NCBI RefSeq assembly: GCF_016741815.1
Contig: NZ_JAERRJ010000001.1
Location: 558,001-622,000, forward strand
DNA from: Nocardia acididurans
GTDB lineage: Bacteria > Actinomycetota > Actinomycetes > Mycobacteriales > Mycobacteriaceae
DNA: 64,000 bases
Direction: 5' to 3'
The notes below the pieces were generated by a model. It saw nothing but the letters and a program-made list of their open reading frames with translations, was not told the DNA's origin and searched no databases. Each line of letters opens with the position of its first letter. The first letter of the stretch is position 1. Below, piece after piece: positions 8,693-20,773 of this stretch. The translations under genes and the position numbers were made by a program.

Positions 8693-8706
8693 GTGAAGGC
8701 AGAGGC

Positions 8707-11700
8707 ATGACGCAACTTCCTGGCCACAGGTCCCCTGGACCCCGCGGGCTGTACGACCCGGCGAATGAACACGACGCCTGTGGTGTCGCATTCGTCGTGG
8801 ATATGCACGGCCGCCGCAGCCGCGACATCGTCGACAAGGCTATTACGGCGCTGCTCAACCTGGAGCACCGTGGCGCAGCCGGCGCCGAACCCAACTCGGG
8901 TGACGGCGCGGGCATCCTGATCCAGCTCCCGGACAAGTTCTTCCGGGCCATCGTGGACTTCGAGCTGCCTGCCGAGGGCTCCTACGCCACCGGCATCGCC
9001 TTCCTCCCGCAGGCCCGCCGTGAGGCGGCCCGTGCCGGGTACCGCGTCGAGAAGATCGTGCGCGAGGAGGGCCTCGAGGTCCTCGGCTGGCGTGAGGTCC
9101 CGATCGACGAGTCGTCGCTGGGCGCGCTGGCCCGCGACGCCATGCCGACCTTCCGGCAGATCTTCATCGCCTCGCCCAAGGACAGTGCCGAGCAGCTCTC
9201 CGGCCTGGACCTGGAGCGTCGCGCCTACGTCGTCCGCAAGCGCATCGAGCACGAGCTCGGCAAGGCGGGCGCGGGTGAAGGCGCGACCGGCAAGGAATCG
9301 GTCTACTTCCCGAGCCTGTCCGGCGAGACCTTCGTCTACAAGGGCATGTTCACCACGCCGCAGCTGCGCGCCTTCTACCTGGACCTCCAGGACGATCGCG
9401 TGGAGTCGGCGCTGGGTATCGTGCACTCCCGCTTCTCCACCAACACCTTCCCGTCGTGGCCGCTGGCGCACCCGTTCCGGCGCGTCGCCCACAACGGCGA
9501 GATCAACACCGTCTCCGGTAACGAGAACTGGATGCGGGCGCGTGAGGCGCTGCTGAACTCGGACGTGTTCGGCACCGACTCCGAGGGCAACAACCGCCTG
9601 GAGAAGATCTTCCCCGTCTGTACCCCGGGGGCCTCGGACACCGCTCGTTTCGACGAGGTGCTCGAGCTCCTGCACCTGGGCGGGCGCAGCCTGCCGCACG
9701 CGGTGCTCATGATGATTCCCGAGGCGTGGGAACGCAACGAGAACATGACGCCCGAGCAGCGCGCGTTCTACCGCTACCACTCGTTCCTGATGGAGCCGTG
9801 GGACGGACCGGCCTCGGTCTGCTTCACCGACGGCACCGTCGTCGGCGCGGTGCTGGACCGCAACGGTCTGCGCCCCGGCCGCATCTGGGTCACCGAGGAC
9901 GGCCTGTGTGTGCTGGCCTCCGAGGTCGGCGTGCTCGACATCGACCCCGCGACGGTCGTGTACAAGAAGCGCCTGCAGCCCGGCCACATGTTCCTGGTGG
10001 ACACCTCGCAGGGCCGCATCATCTCCGACGAGGAGGTGAAACAGTCTCTCGCGGAACAGTTCCCGTACCAGCAGTGGCTGGACAACGGCCCGACCAAGCT
10101 GTCGGACCTGCCGGACCGTCCGCACGTGCACATGTCGCACGACCGCGTGCTGATCCGCCAGCAGATCTTCGGATACACCACCGAGGAACTGAACCTGCTG
10201 GTCTCGCCGATGGCGCAGACCGGCGGTGAAGCGCTCGGCTCGATGGGCACCGACACCCCGATCGCGGTGCTGTCCTCGCGGCCGCGGCTGCTGTTCGACT
10301 ACTTCTCGCAGCTGTTCGCGCAGGTCACCAACCCGCCGCTGGACGCCATCCGCGAAGAGGTCGTCACCTCGCTGCGCAGCATGGTCGGTCCCGAGGCCGA
10401 TCTGCTGAACCCGGGACCGGAGTCCTGCGGTCAGATCACCCTGACCCAGCCCATCCTGGACAACGACGAGCTGGCCAAGCTGGTCCACATCAACGACGAC
10501 GGGTCGCGTCCCGACCTGCGTTCGGTCGTGGTCCACGGCCTGTACCCGGTCAAGAAGGGCGGCAAGGGACTTCGCAAGGCCATCGAGGCCGTGCAGAAGC
10601 AGGTGTCGGCGGCCATCGACGGTGGCGCGCGGATCATCATCCTGTCCGACCGCGAGTCCAACGAGAAGCTGGCGCCGATCCCGTCGCTGCTGCTCACCGC
10701 CGCCGTGCACCACCACCTGGTGCGCGAGCGCACCCGCACCAAGGTCGGCCTGGTCGTGGAGGCCGGTGACGCCCGTGAGGTGCACCACATGGCCCTGCTG
10801 GTCGGTTTCGGCGCGGCCGCGATCAACCCGTACATGGCGTTCGAGTCCATCGAGGACATGCTGGAGCGCGGTCAGCTGACCATGCCGGGTTCCACCGGCG
10901 ATCACGCGGCTGACTTCAAGAAGGCCGTCTACAACTACAACAAGGCGGCCGGCAAGGGCGTGCTGAAGGTGATGTCCAAGATGGGCATCTCCACCATCGC
11001 CTCCTACCGGGGCGCGCAGCTGTTCCAGGTCATCGGCCTGGCGCAGGAGCTGGTGGACGAGTACTTCACCGGTCTGCGTTCGCCGCTGGACGGTATCGGC
11101 CTCGACGATCTCGCGGGTGAGGTCGCCGAGCGGCACAAGGTCGCGTTCCTGGAGAACCGCAACGAGCGCGCGCACCGCGAGCTCGAGGTCGGCGGCGAGT
11201 ACCAGTGGCGGCGTGAGGGCGAGTACCACCTGTTCAACCCGGACACGGTGTTCAAGCTGCAGCACGCCACCCGCTCGGGCCAGTACAAGGTCTTCAAGGA
11301 GTACACCAAGCTCGTCGACGATCAGTCGGAGCGCCTGGCGTCGCTGCGCGGCCTGTTCAAGTTCAAGTCCAAGGGCCGCAACCCGATTCCGATCGAGGAA
11401 GTCGAGCCCGCGAGCGAGATCGTGAAGCGGTTCTCGACCGGCGCGATGAGCTACGGCTCCATCTCGGCCGAGGCGCACGAGACCCTCGCCATCGCCATGA
11501 ACCGGCTCGGCGGTCGCTCCAACTCGGGTGAGGGCGGCGAGGACATCGCCCGCTTCGAGGTCGAGGACAACGGCGACTGGCGGCGCTCGGCGATCAAGCA
11601 GGTGGCCTCCGGCCGCTTCGGCGTGACCGCGCACTACCTGACCAACTGCACCGACATCCAGATCAAGATGGCGCAGGGCGCGAAGCCCGGTGAGGGCGGC

Positions 11701-13356
11701 CAGCTTCCGGCGCACAAGGTGTACCCGTGGGTCGCCGAGGTCCGGCATTCGACGCCGGGCGTGGGCCTGATCTCGCCGCCGCCGCACCACGACATCTACT
11801 CGATCGAGGATCTGGCGCAGCTGATCCACGACCTGAAGAACGCGAACCCGCAGGCGCGGATTCACGTGAAACTGGTCGCGGAACCGGGCGTCGGCACCGT
11901 CGCCGCGGGTGTGTCCAAGGCGCACGCGGATGTCGTGCTCATCTCCGGTCACGACGGTGGCACGGGTGCCTCGCCGCTGACCTCGCTGAAGCACGCGGGC
12001 GGCCCCTGGGAGCTCGGCCTCGCCGAGACCCAGCAGACCCTGCTGCTCAACGGCCTGCGCGACCGCATCGTGGTGCAGGTGGACGGTCAGATGAAGACCG
12101 GCCGCGACGTCATGATCGCCGCGCTGCTCGGCGCGGAAGAGTACGGCTTCGCCACCGCCCCGCTGGTGGTTTCGGGCTGCATCATGATGCGCGTCTGCCA
12201 CCTCGACACCTGCCCCGTCGGTGTCGCCACGCAGAATCCCGTACTGCGCGAACGCTTCACGGGTAAGCCGGAGTTCGTCGAGAACTTCATGCTCTACATC
12301 GCCGAAGAGGTGCGTGAGCTGCTGGCGTCGCTGGGTCTGCGCACGCTCGACGAGGCCATCGGCCGCGTCGACCTGCTGGATACCGCTGCCGCCAAGGCAC
12401 ATTGGAAGGCCGCGAAGCTGGACCTGTCGCCCATCCTCGACGATGTCGAGACGGCGTTCATGTTCCAGGATCGCCGCCGGACCAAGGATCAGGACCACGG
12501 CCTGGACAAGGCCCTGGACAACGAGCTGATCGCCAAGTCCGCGGACGCGCTGGAGCGCGGCAAGCCGGTCAAGATCGACACCAAGATCACCAATGTGAAC
12601 CGCACCGTCGGCACCATGCTCGGCCACGAGGTGACCAAGCTGTACGGCGGCGTCGGCCTGCCCGACGACACCATCGACATCACGTTCACCGGCTCCGCCG
12701 GTAACTCGTTCGGTGCCTTCGTCCCGGCCGGTATCACCCTGCGTGTGGTCGGCGACGCCAACGACTATGTGGGCAAGGGACTTTCGGGTGGCCGCATCAC
12801 CGTGCGCCCGTCCGCCGACGCCCCCGAGTCGTTCGTCGCGGAGCAGAACATCATCGCGGGCAACGTGATCCTGTTCGGCGCCACCAACGGCCAGGCGTTC
12901 CTGCGCGGTGTGGTCGGCGAGCGCTTCGCCGTCCGCAACTCGGGCGCGACCGCGGTGGTCGAAGGCGTGGGCGACCACGGCTGCGAGTACATGACCGGTG
13001 GCCGCGTGGTCATCCTCGGCGAGACCGGCCGCAACTTCGGCGCCGGCATGTCGGGCGGTGTGGCCTACATCTACAACCCGAACGGCACCTTCGAGTCGAA
13101 CCTCAACACCGAGCTGGTCGACCTGGAGAAGCTGTCGGACGAGGATGCGGCCTGGCTGCAGTCCACCATCACGCAGCACCGCGACGAGACCGGTTCCGCT
13201 GTGGCCGAACGACTCTTGGGCGACTGGGCCAACGAGTCGGCCAAGTTCGTGAAGGTCATGCCGCGCGACTACAAGAAGGTCCTGCTGGCCATCTCCGAGG
13301 CGGAGAAGAGCGGCCGCAACGTGGACGAGGCGATCATGGAGGCAGCTCGTGCCTGA
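8707..13356 (+). CDS. gltB: Glutamate synthase (NADPH), large subunit
   Basis: A 1549-residue GOGAT alpha subunit that makes two glutamates from 2-oxoglutarate and glutamine. The glutaminase nucleophile is Cys25 in DACGVAF; the first 24 residues would be a cleaved propeptide. The class II amidotransferase domain runs to about residue 430 ([17 protein letters not shown]). A central domain and the FMN-binding synthase domain follow (about 830-1220, with [11 protein letters not shown] and [12 protein letters not shown]). The 3Fe-4S ligands are Cys1158, Cys1164 and Cys1169 in [15 protein letters not shown]. The C-terminal GXGXG beta-helix domain has GGVAYIYNP. The length is normal. gltD follows after 41 bp. 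Expression is probably governed by the structured leader upstream. Confidence 0.98.
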   Translation: MTQLPGHRSPGPRGLYDPANEHDACGVAFVVDMHGRRSRDIVDKAITALLNLEHRGAAGAEPNSGDGAGILIQLPDKFFRAIVDFELPAEGSYATGIAFLPQARREAARAGYRVEKIVREEGLEVLGWREVPIDESSLGALARDAMPTFRQIFIASPKDSAEQLSGLDLERRAYVVRKRIEHELGKAGAGEGATGKESVYFPSLSGETFVYKGMFTTPQLRAFYLDLQDDRVESALGIVHSRFSTNTFPSWPLAHPFRRVAHNGEINTVSGNENWMRAREALLNSDVFGTDSEGNNRLEKIFPVCTPGASDTARFDEVLELLHLGGRSLPHAVLMMIPEAWERNENMTPEQRAFYRYHSFLMEPWDGPASVCFTDGTVVGAVLDRNGLRPGRIWVTEDGLCVLASEVGVLDIDPATVVYKKRLQPGHMFLVDTSQGRIISDEEVKQSLAEQFPYQQWLDNGPTKLSDLPDRPHVHMSHDRVLIRQQIFGYTTEELNLLVSPMAQTGGEALGSMGTDTPIAVLSSRPRLLFDYFSQLFAQVTNPPLDAIREEVVTSLRSMVGPEADLLNPGPESCGQITLTQPILDNDELAKLVHINDDGSRPDLRSVVVHGLYPVKKGGKGLRKAIEAVQKQVSAAIDGGARIIILSDRESNEKLAPIPSLLLTAAVHHHLVRERTRTKVGLVVEAGDAREVHHMALLVGFGAAAINPYMAFESIEDMLERGQLTMPGSTGDHAADFKKAVYNYNKAAGKGVLKVMSKMGISTIASYRGAQLFQVIGLAQELVDEYFTGLRSPLDGIGLDDLAGEVAERHKVAFLENRNERAHRELEVGGEYQWRREGEYHLFNPDTVFKLQHATRSGQYKVFKEYTKLVDDQSERLASLRGLFKFKSKGRNPIPIEEVEPASEIVKRFSTGAMSYGSISAEAHETLAIAMNRLGGRSNSGEGGEDIARFEVEDNGDWRRSAIKQVASGRFGVTAHYLTNCTDIQIKMAQGAKPGEGGQLPAHKVYPWVAEVRHSTPGVGLISPPPHHDIYSIEDLAQLIHDLKNANPQARIHVKLVAEPGVGTVAAGVSKAHADVVLISGHDGGTGASPLTSLKHAGGPWELGLAETQQTLLLNGLRDRIVVQVDGQMKTGRDVMIAALLGAEEYGFATAPLVVSGCIMMRVCHLDTCPVGVATQNPVLRERFTGKPEFVENFMLYIAEEVRELLASLGLRTLDEAIGRVDLLDTAAAKAHWKAAKLDLSPILDDVETAFMFQDRRRTKDQDHGLDKALDNELIAKSADALERGKPVKIDTKITNVNRTVGTMLGHEVTKLYGGVGLPDDTIDITFTGSAGNSFGAFVPAGITLRVVGDANDYVGKGLSGGRITVRPSADAPESFVAEQNIIAGNVILFGATNGQAFLRGVVGERFAVRNSGATAVVEGVGDHGCEYMTGGRVVILGETGRNFGAGMSGGVAYIYNPNGTFESNLNTELVDLEKLSDEDAAWLQSTITQHRDETGSAVAERLLGDWANESAKFVKVMPRDYKKVLLAISEAEKSGRNVDEAIMEAARA

Positions 13357-13397
13357 CATGCTTTCGCAGACTGTTTGTTTTGGTCAGGAGATCGTAA

Positions 13398-14867
13398 ATG
13401 GGTGACGCACAAGGCTTCCTGAAGCACACCTCCCGGGAGCTGCCGAAGCGCCGTCCGGTTCCGCTTCGCCTCATGGACTGGAAAGAGGTCTACGAGGAGA
13501 ACTTCGACCACAAGACGCTGCAGCGGCAGGCCAGCCGCTGCATGGATTGCGGTATCCCGTTCTGCCACAACGGCTGCCCGCTCGGGAACCTGATTCCCGA
13601 GTGGAACGACCTGGTGTTCAAGGGCGCGTGGAAGGAAGGCTTCGACCGCCTGCACGCGACCAACAACTTCCCGGAGTTCACCGGCCGCCTGTGCCCGGCT
13701 CCGTGCGAGGCGTCCTGCGTCCTGGGCATCAACCAGGATCCGGTGACGATCAAGCAGGTCGAGGTCGAGATCATCGAGAACGGGTTCGACGAGGGCTGGG
13801 TGACCCCGGTCTACCCGACCCGCCTCACCGGCAAGCGCATCGCCGTCGTCGGCTCCGGCCCCGCCGGTCTGGCGGCCGCCCAGCAGCTGACCCGGGCCGG
13901 TCACACCGTGACCGTGTTCGAGCGTGACGACCGCATCGGCGGCCTGCTGCGCTACGGCATCCCGGAATTCAAGATGGAGAAGCGTTTCATCGACCGCCGT
14001 CTGGCGCAGATGGAGGCCGAGGGCACCATCTTCAAGACCGGCGTGAACGTGGGCGTGGACATCACCGCCGAGCAGCTGCGCGAGCAGTTCGACGCGGTGG
14101 TCCTGGCCGGTGGCGCGACCATCGCGCGTGATCTGCCGGTGCCGGGTCGCGACCTGGACGGCATCCACCAGGCCATGGAGTTCCTGCCGCTGGCCAACCG
14201 CGTGCAGCTGGGCGATCAGATCACCGACGAGGACGGGCTGCCGCCGATCAACGCGCGCGGCAAGAAGGTCGTCATCATCGGTGGCGGTGACACCGGCGCG
14301 GACTGCCTGGGCACCTCGCACCGTCAGGGTGCGGAGTCGATCCACCAGTTCGAGATCATGCCGCGACCGCCGGAGGAGCGCGCGGGCTCGACCCCGTGGC
14401 CGACCTACCCGCTCATGTACCGCGTCTCCTCGGCGCACGAAGAGGGCGGCGAGCGCGTCTTCTCCGTGAACACCGAGCGTTTCGTGGGCGAGAACGGCAA
14501 GGTCACCGGCCTGCAGGCGCACGAGGTGAAGATGGTGAACGGCCGCTTCGAGAAGGTCGACGGCACCGATTTCACCCTCGAGGCCGACCTGGTGCTGCTG
14601 GCCATGGGCTTCGTCGGCCCGCAGAAGAACGGCCTGCTCGAGGGTCTGGGCGTCGGTTACGACCAGCGCGGAAACGTCAAGCGCGACAACGACTGGCAGA
14701 CCACCGTCCCCGGCGTCTTCGTCGCCGGTGACATGGGCCGCGGCCAGTCCCTGATCGTGTGGGCCATCGCCGAGGGCCGCGCCGCGGCGTCGGCCGTGGA
14801 CAAGTTCCTCGAGGGCGAGACCGCACTCCCGTCCCCGATCACCCCCACCATGGTCGCCCAGCGTTGA
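13398..14867 (+). CDS. gltD: Glutamate synthase (NADPH), small subunit
   Basis: A 489-residue beta subunit that passes electrons from NADPH through FAD and 4Fe-4S clusters to GltB. Cluster cysteines lie in the N-terminal domain ([17 protein letters not shown] near residues 48-65, and [10 protein letters not shown] near 98-107). The FAD Rossmann motif is [12 protein letters not shown] and the NADPH motif is [14 protein letters not shown] final [18 protein letters not shown] binds FAD. The ATG at 13398 has AGGAGATCGTAA upstream. It is cotranscribed with gltB and followed by a strong terminator. Confidence 0.98.
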   Translation: MGDAQGFLKHTSRELPKRRPVPLRLMDWKEVYEENFDHKTLQRQASRCMDCGIPFCHNGCPLGNLIPEWNDLVFKGAWKEGFDRLHATNNFPEFTGRLCPAPCEASCVLGINQDPVTIKQVEVEIIENGFDEGWVTPVYPTRLTGKRIAVVGSGPAGLAAAQQLTRAGHTVTVFERDDRIGGLLRYGIPEFKMEKRFIDRRLAQMEAEGTIFKTGVNVGVDITAEQLREQFDAVVLAGGATIARDLPVPGRDLDGIHQAMEFLPLANRVQLGDQITDEDGLPPINARGKKVVIIGGGDTGADCLGTSHRQGAESIHQFEIMPRPPEERAGSTPWPTYPLMYRVSSAHEEGGERVFSVNTERFVGENGKVTGLQAHEVKMVNGRFEKVDGTDFTLEADLVLLAMGFVGPQKNGLLEGLGVGYDQRGNVKRDNDWQTTVPGVFVAGDMGRGQSLIVWAIAEGRAAASAVDKFLEGETALPSPITPTMVAQR

Positions 14868-14888
14868 CGCGCTGACCCGAAGACGGCG

Positions 14889-14918
14889 GATGCCCACGGA
14901 CTACGGTCCGTGGGCATC
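14889..14918 (+). terminator. gltBD terminator
   Basis: A perfect 13-bp stem, GATGCCCACGGAC (14889-14901) with its complement (14906-14918), closes a TACG loop. CTCTCGTTT follows. It lies 22 bp past the gltD stop. Confidence 0.88.
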
Positions 14919-15269
14919 TCTCGTTTCTGAAGATCACCTTCTGTCTGGGACAAATTTCCCTGAAGGTAGTGACGAATAGCTATTGAATGGCTATGTTGTG
15001 TAGGTCACCGGATGATCACGGGGCACGCGAACTATAAATATCGGGAATCGGACGTCATTCCGGAGTCGCGTGGCGGCGGCGGAAAGCCCCCTTTATCCTT
15101 ATCGGCGGTGTGGTGCCGATCTCGGCGAGGTGGTCCGGTTCGCGCATCTCATAGGGGCTGGTTACTTCGGTTAACCACGAGTGCACCCCGTTCGTCATCC
15201 GGCGACCGCACCATGAGTTTCGGAAATAACGGGACGATCACGTCCCGGGCAGGCGTGAACTGGAGCAGT
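14919..15269. other. Intergenic region upstream of the cutinase-like gene
   Basis: About 350 bp without a gene. The cutinase frame stays open back to 15012, but that extension encodes Arg/Ser-rich sequence unlike a secreted protein and would bury the signal peptide. The stretch at 14960-15050 is AT-richer than its surroundings and probably holds the promoter. No clear operator is seen. Confidence 0.5.
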
Positions 15270-16175
15270 ATGCGGTTGAAAAGTGTTGTCGCGGCTGCGG
15301 GGGCAGCGGCGAGCGTTCTCATCTCGGGAATCGTCCTCGGCGGCGGTTCCGTTACGACGGCCTCGGCCGACCCGGCGTGCCCGAGCCTCTACACGGTGGC
15401 CGTCCCCGGCACCTGGGAGACCGGCCACGAGAAGGATCCCAAGCCGGGCATGCTGTCCACGGTTACCGACGGGCTACCCGGCCGGGTCGACTATGTGACC
15501 TACGCGGCGACCGCATTCCCCTGGGAGGGTGACGTTTACGGCGCCTCCAAGAAGGAAGCGGTCGAGCACGCGCGCGGCTACGTCGCCGCCATGGGCGCGG
15601 CCTGCCCCGGCACCAAGATCGCCATCACCGGCTACAGCCAGGGCGCGGACGCGGCCGGCGAGCTGGCCGCCGAGATCGGCACCGGCCTCGGTGTCGTTCC
15701 GCCGGACCGTATTTCGGCCGTCGCCCTCATCTCCGATCCGCGGCGTTCCCCGACCGACATCCAGGTCGGGCCGATCGCGCCCGGCGCGGGTGCGGGCGGC
15801 GCACGCACCGGCGGCTTCGGTTTCATCAGTGATCGCGTGCGCACCATCTGCGCCATCGGCGACCTGTACTGCTCCACCGAGGACTCCGACTTCGTCACGC
15901 GTTTCGCCGGATTCCTCGCGCAGGCTTCGGATCCCAACCCGGTGAACCTGTGGCGCTACCAGCTCGAGGTCGGCACCATCATCAGTGATCTGATGGCACA
16001 GGGCGGCATCCCGACCCTGCAGGCGCAGCTGTCCGAGGGCGCGAACGAGCAGCGGGCGCAGCAGTTCGAGCAGTTCTTCCGCACGGGCACGCACACCAGC
16101 TACGGCTTCTACTCGGTGGGCGGCGGTCAGACGGCTCTCACCTGGATGCACAATTACATCGCGAATTCCATCTGA
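15270..16175 (+). CDS. Secreted cutinase-family esterase
   Basis: A 301-residue alpha/beta hydrolase of the cutinase (Culp) family. The start at 15270 gives a textbook Sec signal peptide: MRLK, a hydrophobic stretch, and cleavage after TASA near residue 35. GGAG lies 4 bases before it. The nucleophile elbow GYSQG places Ser123. Asp198 (in GDLYC) and His275 (in GTHTSYG) complete a plausible triad. Disulfide-type cysteines occur near the mature N-terminus, before the elbow, and around Asp198. Such enzymes hydrolyse esters outside the cytoplasm; the natural substrate is unknown. A strong terminator follows. Confidence 0.9.
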   Translation: MRLKSVVAAAGAAASVLISGIVLGGGSVTTASADPACPSLYTVAVPGTWETGHEKDPKPGMLSTVTDGLPGRVDYVTYAATAFPWEGDVYGASKKEAVEHARGYVAAMGAACPGTKIAITGYSQGADAAGELAAEIGTGLGVVPPDRISAVALISDPRRSPTDIQVGPIAPGAGAGGARTGGFGFISDRVRTICAIGDLYCSTEDSDFVTRFAGFLAQASDPNPVNLWRYQLEVGTIISDLMAQGGIPTLQAQLSEGANEQRAQQFEQFFRTGTHTSYGFYSVGGGQTALTWMHNYIANSI

Positions 16176-16189
16176 GACAGTTGGCGCAC

Positions 16190-16222
16190 CGAAGGCCGTT
16201 CCCAGTCGGGGGGCGGCCTTCG
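16190..16222. terminator. Terminator between convergent cutinase and phosphatase genes
   Basis: CGAAGGCCG (16190-16198) pairs perfectly with CGGCCTTCG (16214-16222); GCCTTTTC follows on the plus strand. It serves the cutinase gene and may also stop the convergent gene ending at 16239. Confidence 0.8.
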
Positions 16223-16238
16223 GCCTTTTCGAACTGTT

Positions 16239-16844
16239 TCAGAGATTGCGCGGCAGCAATTCCCAGACGTGCCCGTTCTCGTTGACGGTCGCGGCGGTCC
16301 GCCGCCCGGTCCGCGAGTACAGGATCCGGGTGATCGAGCAGTAGTCGATCGGAAACGTGAGCGGCCGTTCCAGCCCGAGCACATCCTGCAGCAGCACGTT
16401 GATCACGCCGCCGTGCGCGAAGACCACCACGGTGTCGGCGGGTTCGGTGGCCGCGACGATGGTGGCGATATCGCCCAGCACACGGGCCTTGAAGGCGTCC
16501 CCGTCGATCTGCTCGGGCAGCCACCCGGCTTTGATCCGCTCGTAGACGGCCTGGAAATCCTGCTTCGCATCCTCGATGGGGATGTAGACCGGCAGGTCCC
16601 GATCGTATTCGGCGAGCCCGTCGAAGATCTCGACCTCGAGCCCGGCCTTGTCGGCGGTGGGCCGCGCGGTCTCGCGCGCCCGCCGCTGCGGGCTGCTCAC
16701 CACCCGCGCGATGCGATGCGCCGCGAGCGCGGCCGGTACCCGCCCGGCCTGCTGCACCCCGATCTCGGTGAGCGCCGGATCGGCCGGACCGCTGGTTCCG
16801 GCGACGCGTTCGGGCTGGGCATGGCGGACGAGAATCAACTGCAC
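16239..16844 (-). CDS. Histidine phosphatase (phosphoglycerate-mutase-like)
   Basis: A 201-residue member of the histidine phosphatase superfamily. The phosphohistidine motif LVRHAQPE begins at residue 5. The second Arg is in SSPQRRARET, and the second catalytic His is in VVVFAHGGVI. The GTG at 16844 is chosen because the fold starts immediately; the frame is open a further 7 codons. The PE after RHA, in place of RHGE, is common in hydrolase rather than mutase members. Substrate unknown. Confidence 0.88.
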   Translation of the reverse strand: MQLILVRHAQPERVAGTSGPADPALTEIGVQQAGRVPAALAAHRIARVVSSPQRRARETARPTADKAGLEVEIFDGLAEYDRDLPVYIPIEDAKQDFQAVYERIKAGWLPEQIDGDAFKARVLGDIATIVAATEPADTVVVFAHGGVINVLLQDVLGLERPLTFPIDYCSITRILYSRTGRRTAATVNENGHVWELLPRNL

Positions 16845-16896
16845 ACGTCCACAATGCCGCACCACGGGCCCACCCCGCCGGGTGGGCCGTCCCGAA

Positions 16897-17109
16897 CTAC
16901 TGGCTCTTCTTCTTCCGCATCAGGTAGACAATGCCGAGGATCAGCACGATGATGCCGATGCAGCAGACCGCGGCGAAGATCCAGAACCCGCCGCCCTTGC
17001 CCTTGGACTTCTTCTTCGCGGCCAGATCCAGCGCGGTGTTCCAGGTGTCCTGGCTCGCCCACACCTGATGGTCGAGCAGCGGAACCTGAGTCAGCAGGTC
17101 GAGATACAT
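16897..17109 (-). CDS. Small membrane protein of unknown function
   Basis: A 70-residue protein. The N-terminal part MYLDLLTQVPLLDHQVWAS is followed by a Lys-rich run (AAKKKSKGKGGG), one strong membrane helix (about 46-65) and a basic tail. The ATG at 17109 is preferred over upstream starts, which add unrelated sequence. It lies 52 bp upstream of the phosphatase gene on the same strand. No family recognised. Confidence 0.6.
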   Translation of the reverse strand: MYLDLLTQVPLLDHQVWASQDTWNTALDLAAKKKSKGKGGGFWIFAAVCCIGIIVLILGIVYLMRKKKSQ

Positions 17110-17300
17110 CGCATTCCCCAATCGAGAGCGTTCGGCGGCCCTCCTCCCAGGGCCCGGAGAAATCAGATTAGCCCGACATTCGGTGCCGCACAGCGTGTTG
17201 CGCTCGGCGGTGAACATGGCTGTTCCCACAGCTCAGGCTGTTAACGGCACCCTCCGAATCCACTATGGCGAGTTCCGCATCCCGGGGGTTCGCTTGCCGC

Positions 17301-20300
17301 TCAGCGCGAATCGCCCTGTCCCGTGCGGGGTTTCACCAGCGGGAACGGCAGGGTTTCGCGGATGCTGCGACCGGTGATGAGCATGACCACGCGGTCGACG
17401 CCGACCCCGAGCCCACCGGTCGGCGGCATGGCGTGTTCGAGGGCCTGCAGGAAGTCCTCGTCGAGTTCCATGGCTTCCGGATCGCCGCCCGCGGCGAGCA
17501 TGGACTGTTCGGTGAGACGTTTGCGTTGTTCCACCGGATCGGTCAGCTCGCTGTAGGCGGTGCCCAGTTCGACACCCCAGGCGACCAGGTCCCAGCGTTC
17601 GGTGACACCCTGGATGTGCCGGTGCTGCCGGGTCAACGGCGACACCGAGGTGGGGAAGTCGATGTAGAAGGTGGGTTCCTCGGTCGCCGATTCCACCAGG
17701 TGCTCGTACATTTCGAGGACGATCTGCCCGGCGTCCCAGCCCGGCTGGTAGCCGATGCCCTCCTTGTCGCAGAGGATGCGCAGTCGTTCCACCTCGGTGC
17801 CGGGCGTGACGGTTTCGCCGATGGCGGCGGAGATGGCGCCGTGCACGGTCTTGACCGGCCATTCCCCGGAGATGTCGACCTCGTCCAGCCCGCCGTCCGA
17901 ATTCGGGCGCAGCACGACCATCTTCCCGTTGGCGGCCACCGCCGCCTCCTGGATGAGCTGACGGCAGGTGTGCATCATGCGCTCGTAATCACTGTGCGCC
18001 TCATAGGCTTCCAGCACGGTGAACTCGGGGTTGTGGCTGTAGTCGACGCCTTCGTTGCGGAAGACGCGGCCGAGTTCGAACACCTTCTCCATGCCGCCCA
18101 CGCATAGTCGTTTCAGGTACAGCTCGGGGGCGATGCGCAGGTACAGGTCGAGGTCGTAGGCATTGATGTGGGTGGTGAACGGGGTCGCGTTGGCGCCGCC
18201 GTGCACCTGTTGCAGCACCGGCGTTTCCACCTCCAGGAAGCCCCAGCCGTGCAGGGTGTCGCGCAGTGACCGCACCACGGCGCTGCGTTTGGCCATCATC
18301 TCGCGGATGTCGGTGTTGATGGCCATGTCGACGTACCGCTGCCGCACCCGCGCTTCCGGGTCGGCCAGACCCTTCCACTTGTCGGGCAGCGGGTGCAGGC
18401 ATTTGCCGATCATCCGCCAGTCGGCGGCGAGCAGGGACAGTTCGCCGCGGCGGCTGCGCCCGATCTGCCCGCTGACCTCGACGAGGTCGCCGAGGTCGAA
18501 GAATTCGTCGAACTCGGCGCCGCGGGCCGCGCCGACGCGGCCGCGGTCGATGAGCAGCTGGATGTCGCCGGACCAGTCGCGCAGCAGCGCGAAGCTGACG
18601 CCGCCGTAGTCGCGAATCCGCAACAGTCGTCCGCAGACTCGCACCGTGGTGCCCTGCGGTGTGCGCCGGGCGGCGGCGATGGTGTGCGTGGGCGGATAGG
18701 CGACCGGATAGCCCTCGATCCCCGCCTCTTCGAGTTTGCGCAGTTTGTCCATGCGCACCCGCACCTGTTCGGGACGGCGCGGCCCGCTGTCCTCGAGTTC
18801 CTCCGGCGGCAGGTCGGGCAGGCTGCCGTCCGCGTGCAGCCCGGTGATGGTGTCGGGCACGGAGGCCCGCACACCGGTGTGCTTGGAGGTGTCGGGTTCC
18901 TTGCCGATGCGCGGCAGGAAGCCTTCGGCGAGCGCACTGGCCAGCGCGACGCGCGCCAGCTGCCGGCGTTCCTCGAACATGGAGAAGCGCGGCACCCATT
19001 CCGGCTGGTATTTCACGTTCGACCGGTAGAGGGCTTCGAGCTGGTACCAGCGCGAGAAGAACATGAGGATGGAGCGCCACAGCCGCAGCACCGGTCCCGC
19101 GCCGATCCGCCCGCCCTCTTCGAAGACGGCGCGGAAGACGGCGAAGTTCAACGAGATTCGCGTGATGCCGTACTGCTCGGAGTCGAGCGCCAGCTTGGAG
19201 ATCATCAATTCCATGACGCCGTTGGGGCTCTGCCGGTCGCGGCGCATGAGGTCGAGGGAGACGCCGGTGCGGCCCCACGGGACGAGCGAGAGCATGCCGA
19301 GTACGCGACCATCGTGGTCGACGGCCTCCACCAGCAGGCAGTCGCCGTCGAGCGGGTCGCCGAGCCGGTCCAGCGCCATGGAGAAGCCGCGTTCGGTCTC
19401 GGTGTCGCGCCAGGCGTCGGCGCGGCGGATGACCTCCTTCATCTCCTCCGGCGACACCTCCCGATGCCGGCGCACGCGAACGTTGATGCCCTGCTTGGAC
19501 AATCGGTTGACGGCCTGGCGCACCTGTTTCATCTCCGCCCCGGCGAGGGAGAAGGTGCGGGTTTCGAGAATGGCTTCGTCACCGAGCCGCAGCGCGGTGA
19601 GCCCGGCGCGGCGGTAGGCGGTGGCGCCCATTTCGCTGGCGCCCATGACGGCCGGGGCCCAGCCGTATTCGTCGCAGAGTTTCAGCCAGGCTTCGATGGC
19701 GTGCGGCCAGGCTTCCTTCATGCCGATGGGGTCGCCGGAGGCGAGGCAGACGCCGAGTTCCACGCGGTAGGTGACGGCGGCCTTGCCGCTGGCGGCGAAG
19801 ACGACGGCCTTGTCGCGGCGGGTGGCGAAGTAGCCGAGCGAATCCTCCACATCGGAACGTGCGAGGAGGCCGCGCAGCGCGGATTCGTCGAGTCCGGTGA
19901 GCGCGTTGGTGGCGCGCTGCGACCGGAACAGTACGGCGACCGCGGCCAGCAGCGCCACCGCGCCGAACAGGCCGAGCAGCAGGTTCACCAGGTGTGGTGG
20001 ATGCCCGTCGAAGTCCTCGTTGCTGACCAGGACCGCGCCGGTGACCCGGGACACCGCCCACAGTGGACGCTGCCAGCCGCCGACCAGGCTGCCGGGGAAC
20101 AGTTCCACCAGTCCCCAGCCGACCAGGCAGCCCAGGGCGATGCCTCCGGCCAGCCAGCCCAGGGCCCGCCACACCGCTCCGCGCTGCACATGGGTGTAGA
20201 ACTCGGACCAGGCGGCGATGAGCACGCCGATGATCAGCAGGTGCACGATCAGCGCGACGAGCGCGTTCATGTCCTGTTCGGCGACGAAGTCGAGCAGGTT

Positions 20301-20690
20301 GGACAGCGCGTAGGCGGCCATGTAGCCGACCAGCAGCCACCAGGCGATGCGTTTGCGGGCGGCGGTCGCGCCGGCGAGCAGGCCGACGACGAGCGCCCAG
20401 ACCAGGCTGGTGTCGGGTGCGTCGAAGTAGTAGGTGTCGACGAAGTGGCGCAGTCCGGCGGTGAGGTAGCGCAGGCCGGGGGAGACGCTCCACAGGAAAC
20501 ACAGCACCGAGAACGTGCCGAGGGCGAGCCCGGCCACGTGCGGCACCTCACCGAACCGCCCGTGCCCGCGATGCGGAACCTCGGGCGACCGGGCGTCCGG
20601 TCTGGTTTCGCTGTCGTGGTGTTGCCGGCCCTGCGTCGAAGTCACCGCACCAGTCTTATCCAGGGCCACCCCCAGCGCACTCAGAACCAC
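17301..20690 (-). CDS. lysX: LysX: lysyl-phosphatidylglycerol synthase fused to lysyl-tRNA synthetase
   Basis: An 1129-residue bifunctional membrane protein. The C-terminal half charges tRNA with lysine. The N-terminal half transfers that lysine to phosphatidylglycerol, lowering surface charge and protecting against cationic peptides (known for M. tuberculosis LysX). Residues about 45-275 hold some seven membrane helices. A DUF2156 transferase domain spans about 280-600 ([20 protein letters not shown]). An OB-fold anticodon-binding domain starts near 690. The class II catalytic domain has the motif [18 protein letters not shown] and ends in [16 protein letters not shown]. Starts at 20690 or a GTG at 20645 are both possible. 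Size and order match mycobacterial LysX. Confidence 0.95.
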   Translation of the reverse strand: MVLSALGVALDKTGAVTSTQGRQHHDSETRPDARSPEVPHRGHGRFGEVPHVAGLALGTFSVLCFLWSVSPGLRYLTAGLRHFVDTYYFDAPDTSLVWALVVGLLAGATAARKRIAWWLLVGYMAAYALSNLLDFVAEQDMNALVALIVHLLIIGVLIAAWSEFYTHVQRGAVWRALGWLAGGIALGCLVGWGLVELFPGSLVGGWQRPLWAVSRVTGAVLVSNEDFDGHPPHLVNLLLGLFGAVALLAAVAVLFRSQRATNALTGLDESALRGLLARSDVEDSLGYFATRRDKAVVFAASGKAAVTYRVELGVCLASGDPIGMKEAWPHAIEAWLKLCDEYGWAPAVMGASEMGATAYRRAGLTALRLGDEAILETRTFSLAGAEMKQVRQAVNRLSKQGINVRVRRHREVSPEEMKEVIRRADAWRDTETERGFSMALDRLGDPLDGDCLLVEAVDHDGRVLGMLSLVPWGRTGVSLDLMRRDRQSPNGVMELMISKLALDSEQYGITRISLNFAVFRAVFEEGGRIGAGPVLRLWRSILMFFSRWYQLEALYRSNVKYQPEWVPRFSMFEERRQLARVALASALAEGFLPRIGKEPDTSKHTGVRASVPDTITGLHADGSLPDLPPEELEDSGPRRPEQVRVRMDKLRKLEEAGIEGYPVAYPPTHTIAAARRTPQGTTVRVCGRLLRIRDYGGVSFALLRDWSGDIQLLIDRGRVGAARGAEFDEFFDLGDLVEVSGQIGRSRRGELSLLAADWRMIGKCLHPLPDKWKGLADPEARVRQRYVDMAINTDIREMMAKRSAVVRSLRDTLHGWGFLEVETPVLQQVHGGANATPFTTHINAYDLDLYLRIAPELYLKRLCVGGMEKVFELGRVFRNEGVDYSHNPEFTVLEAYEAHSDYERMMHTCRQLIQEAAVAANGKMVVLRPNSDGGLDEVDISGEWPVKTVHGAISAAIGETVTPGTEVERLRILCDKEGIGYQPGWDAGQIVLEMYEHLVESATEEPTFYIDFPTSVSPLTRQHRHIQGVTERWDLVAWGVELGTAYSELTDPVEQRKRLTEQSMLAAGGDPEAMELDEDFLQALEHAMPPTGGLGVGVDRVVMLITGRSIRETLPFPLVKPRTGQGDSR

Positions 20691-20773
20691 CGTCGTGTCT
20701 CATGGCTGTTCGCTACCGGCTGGTTGCGGGGCCGGATTTTGGCCTGACGGGTGCCGCGCGTAAGGATGTACCC

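Noticed and set aside
8485..13359. A 1624-codon open frame on the minus strand opposite gltB
   Set aside because: It mirrors the GC3 bias of gltB, has no domain pattern, and gltB is complete with all catalytic motifs.
15012..15269. N-terminal extension of the cutinase gene
   Set aside because: It would place 86 Arg/Ser-rich residues before a clear Sec signal peptide; a ribosome site supports 15270.
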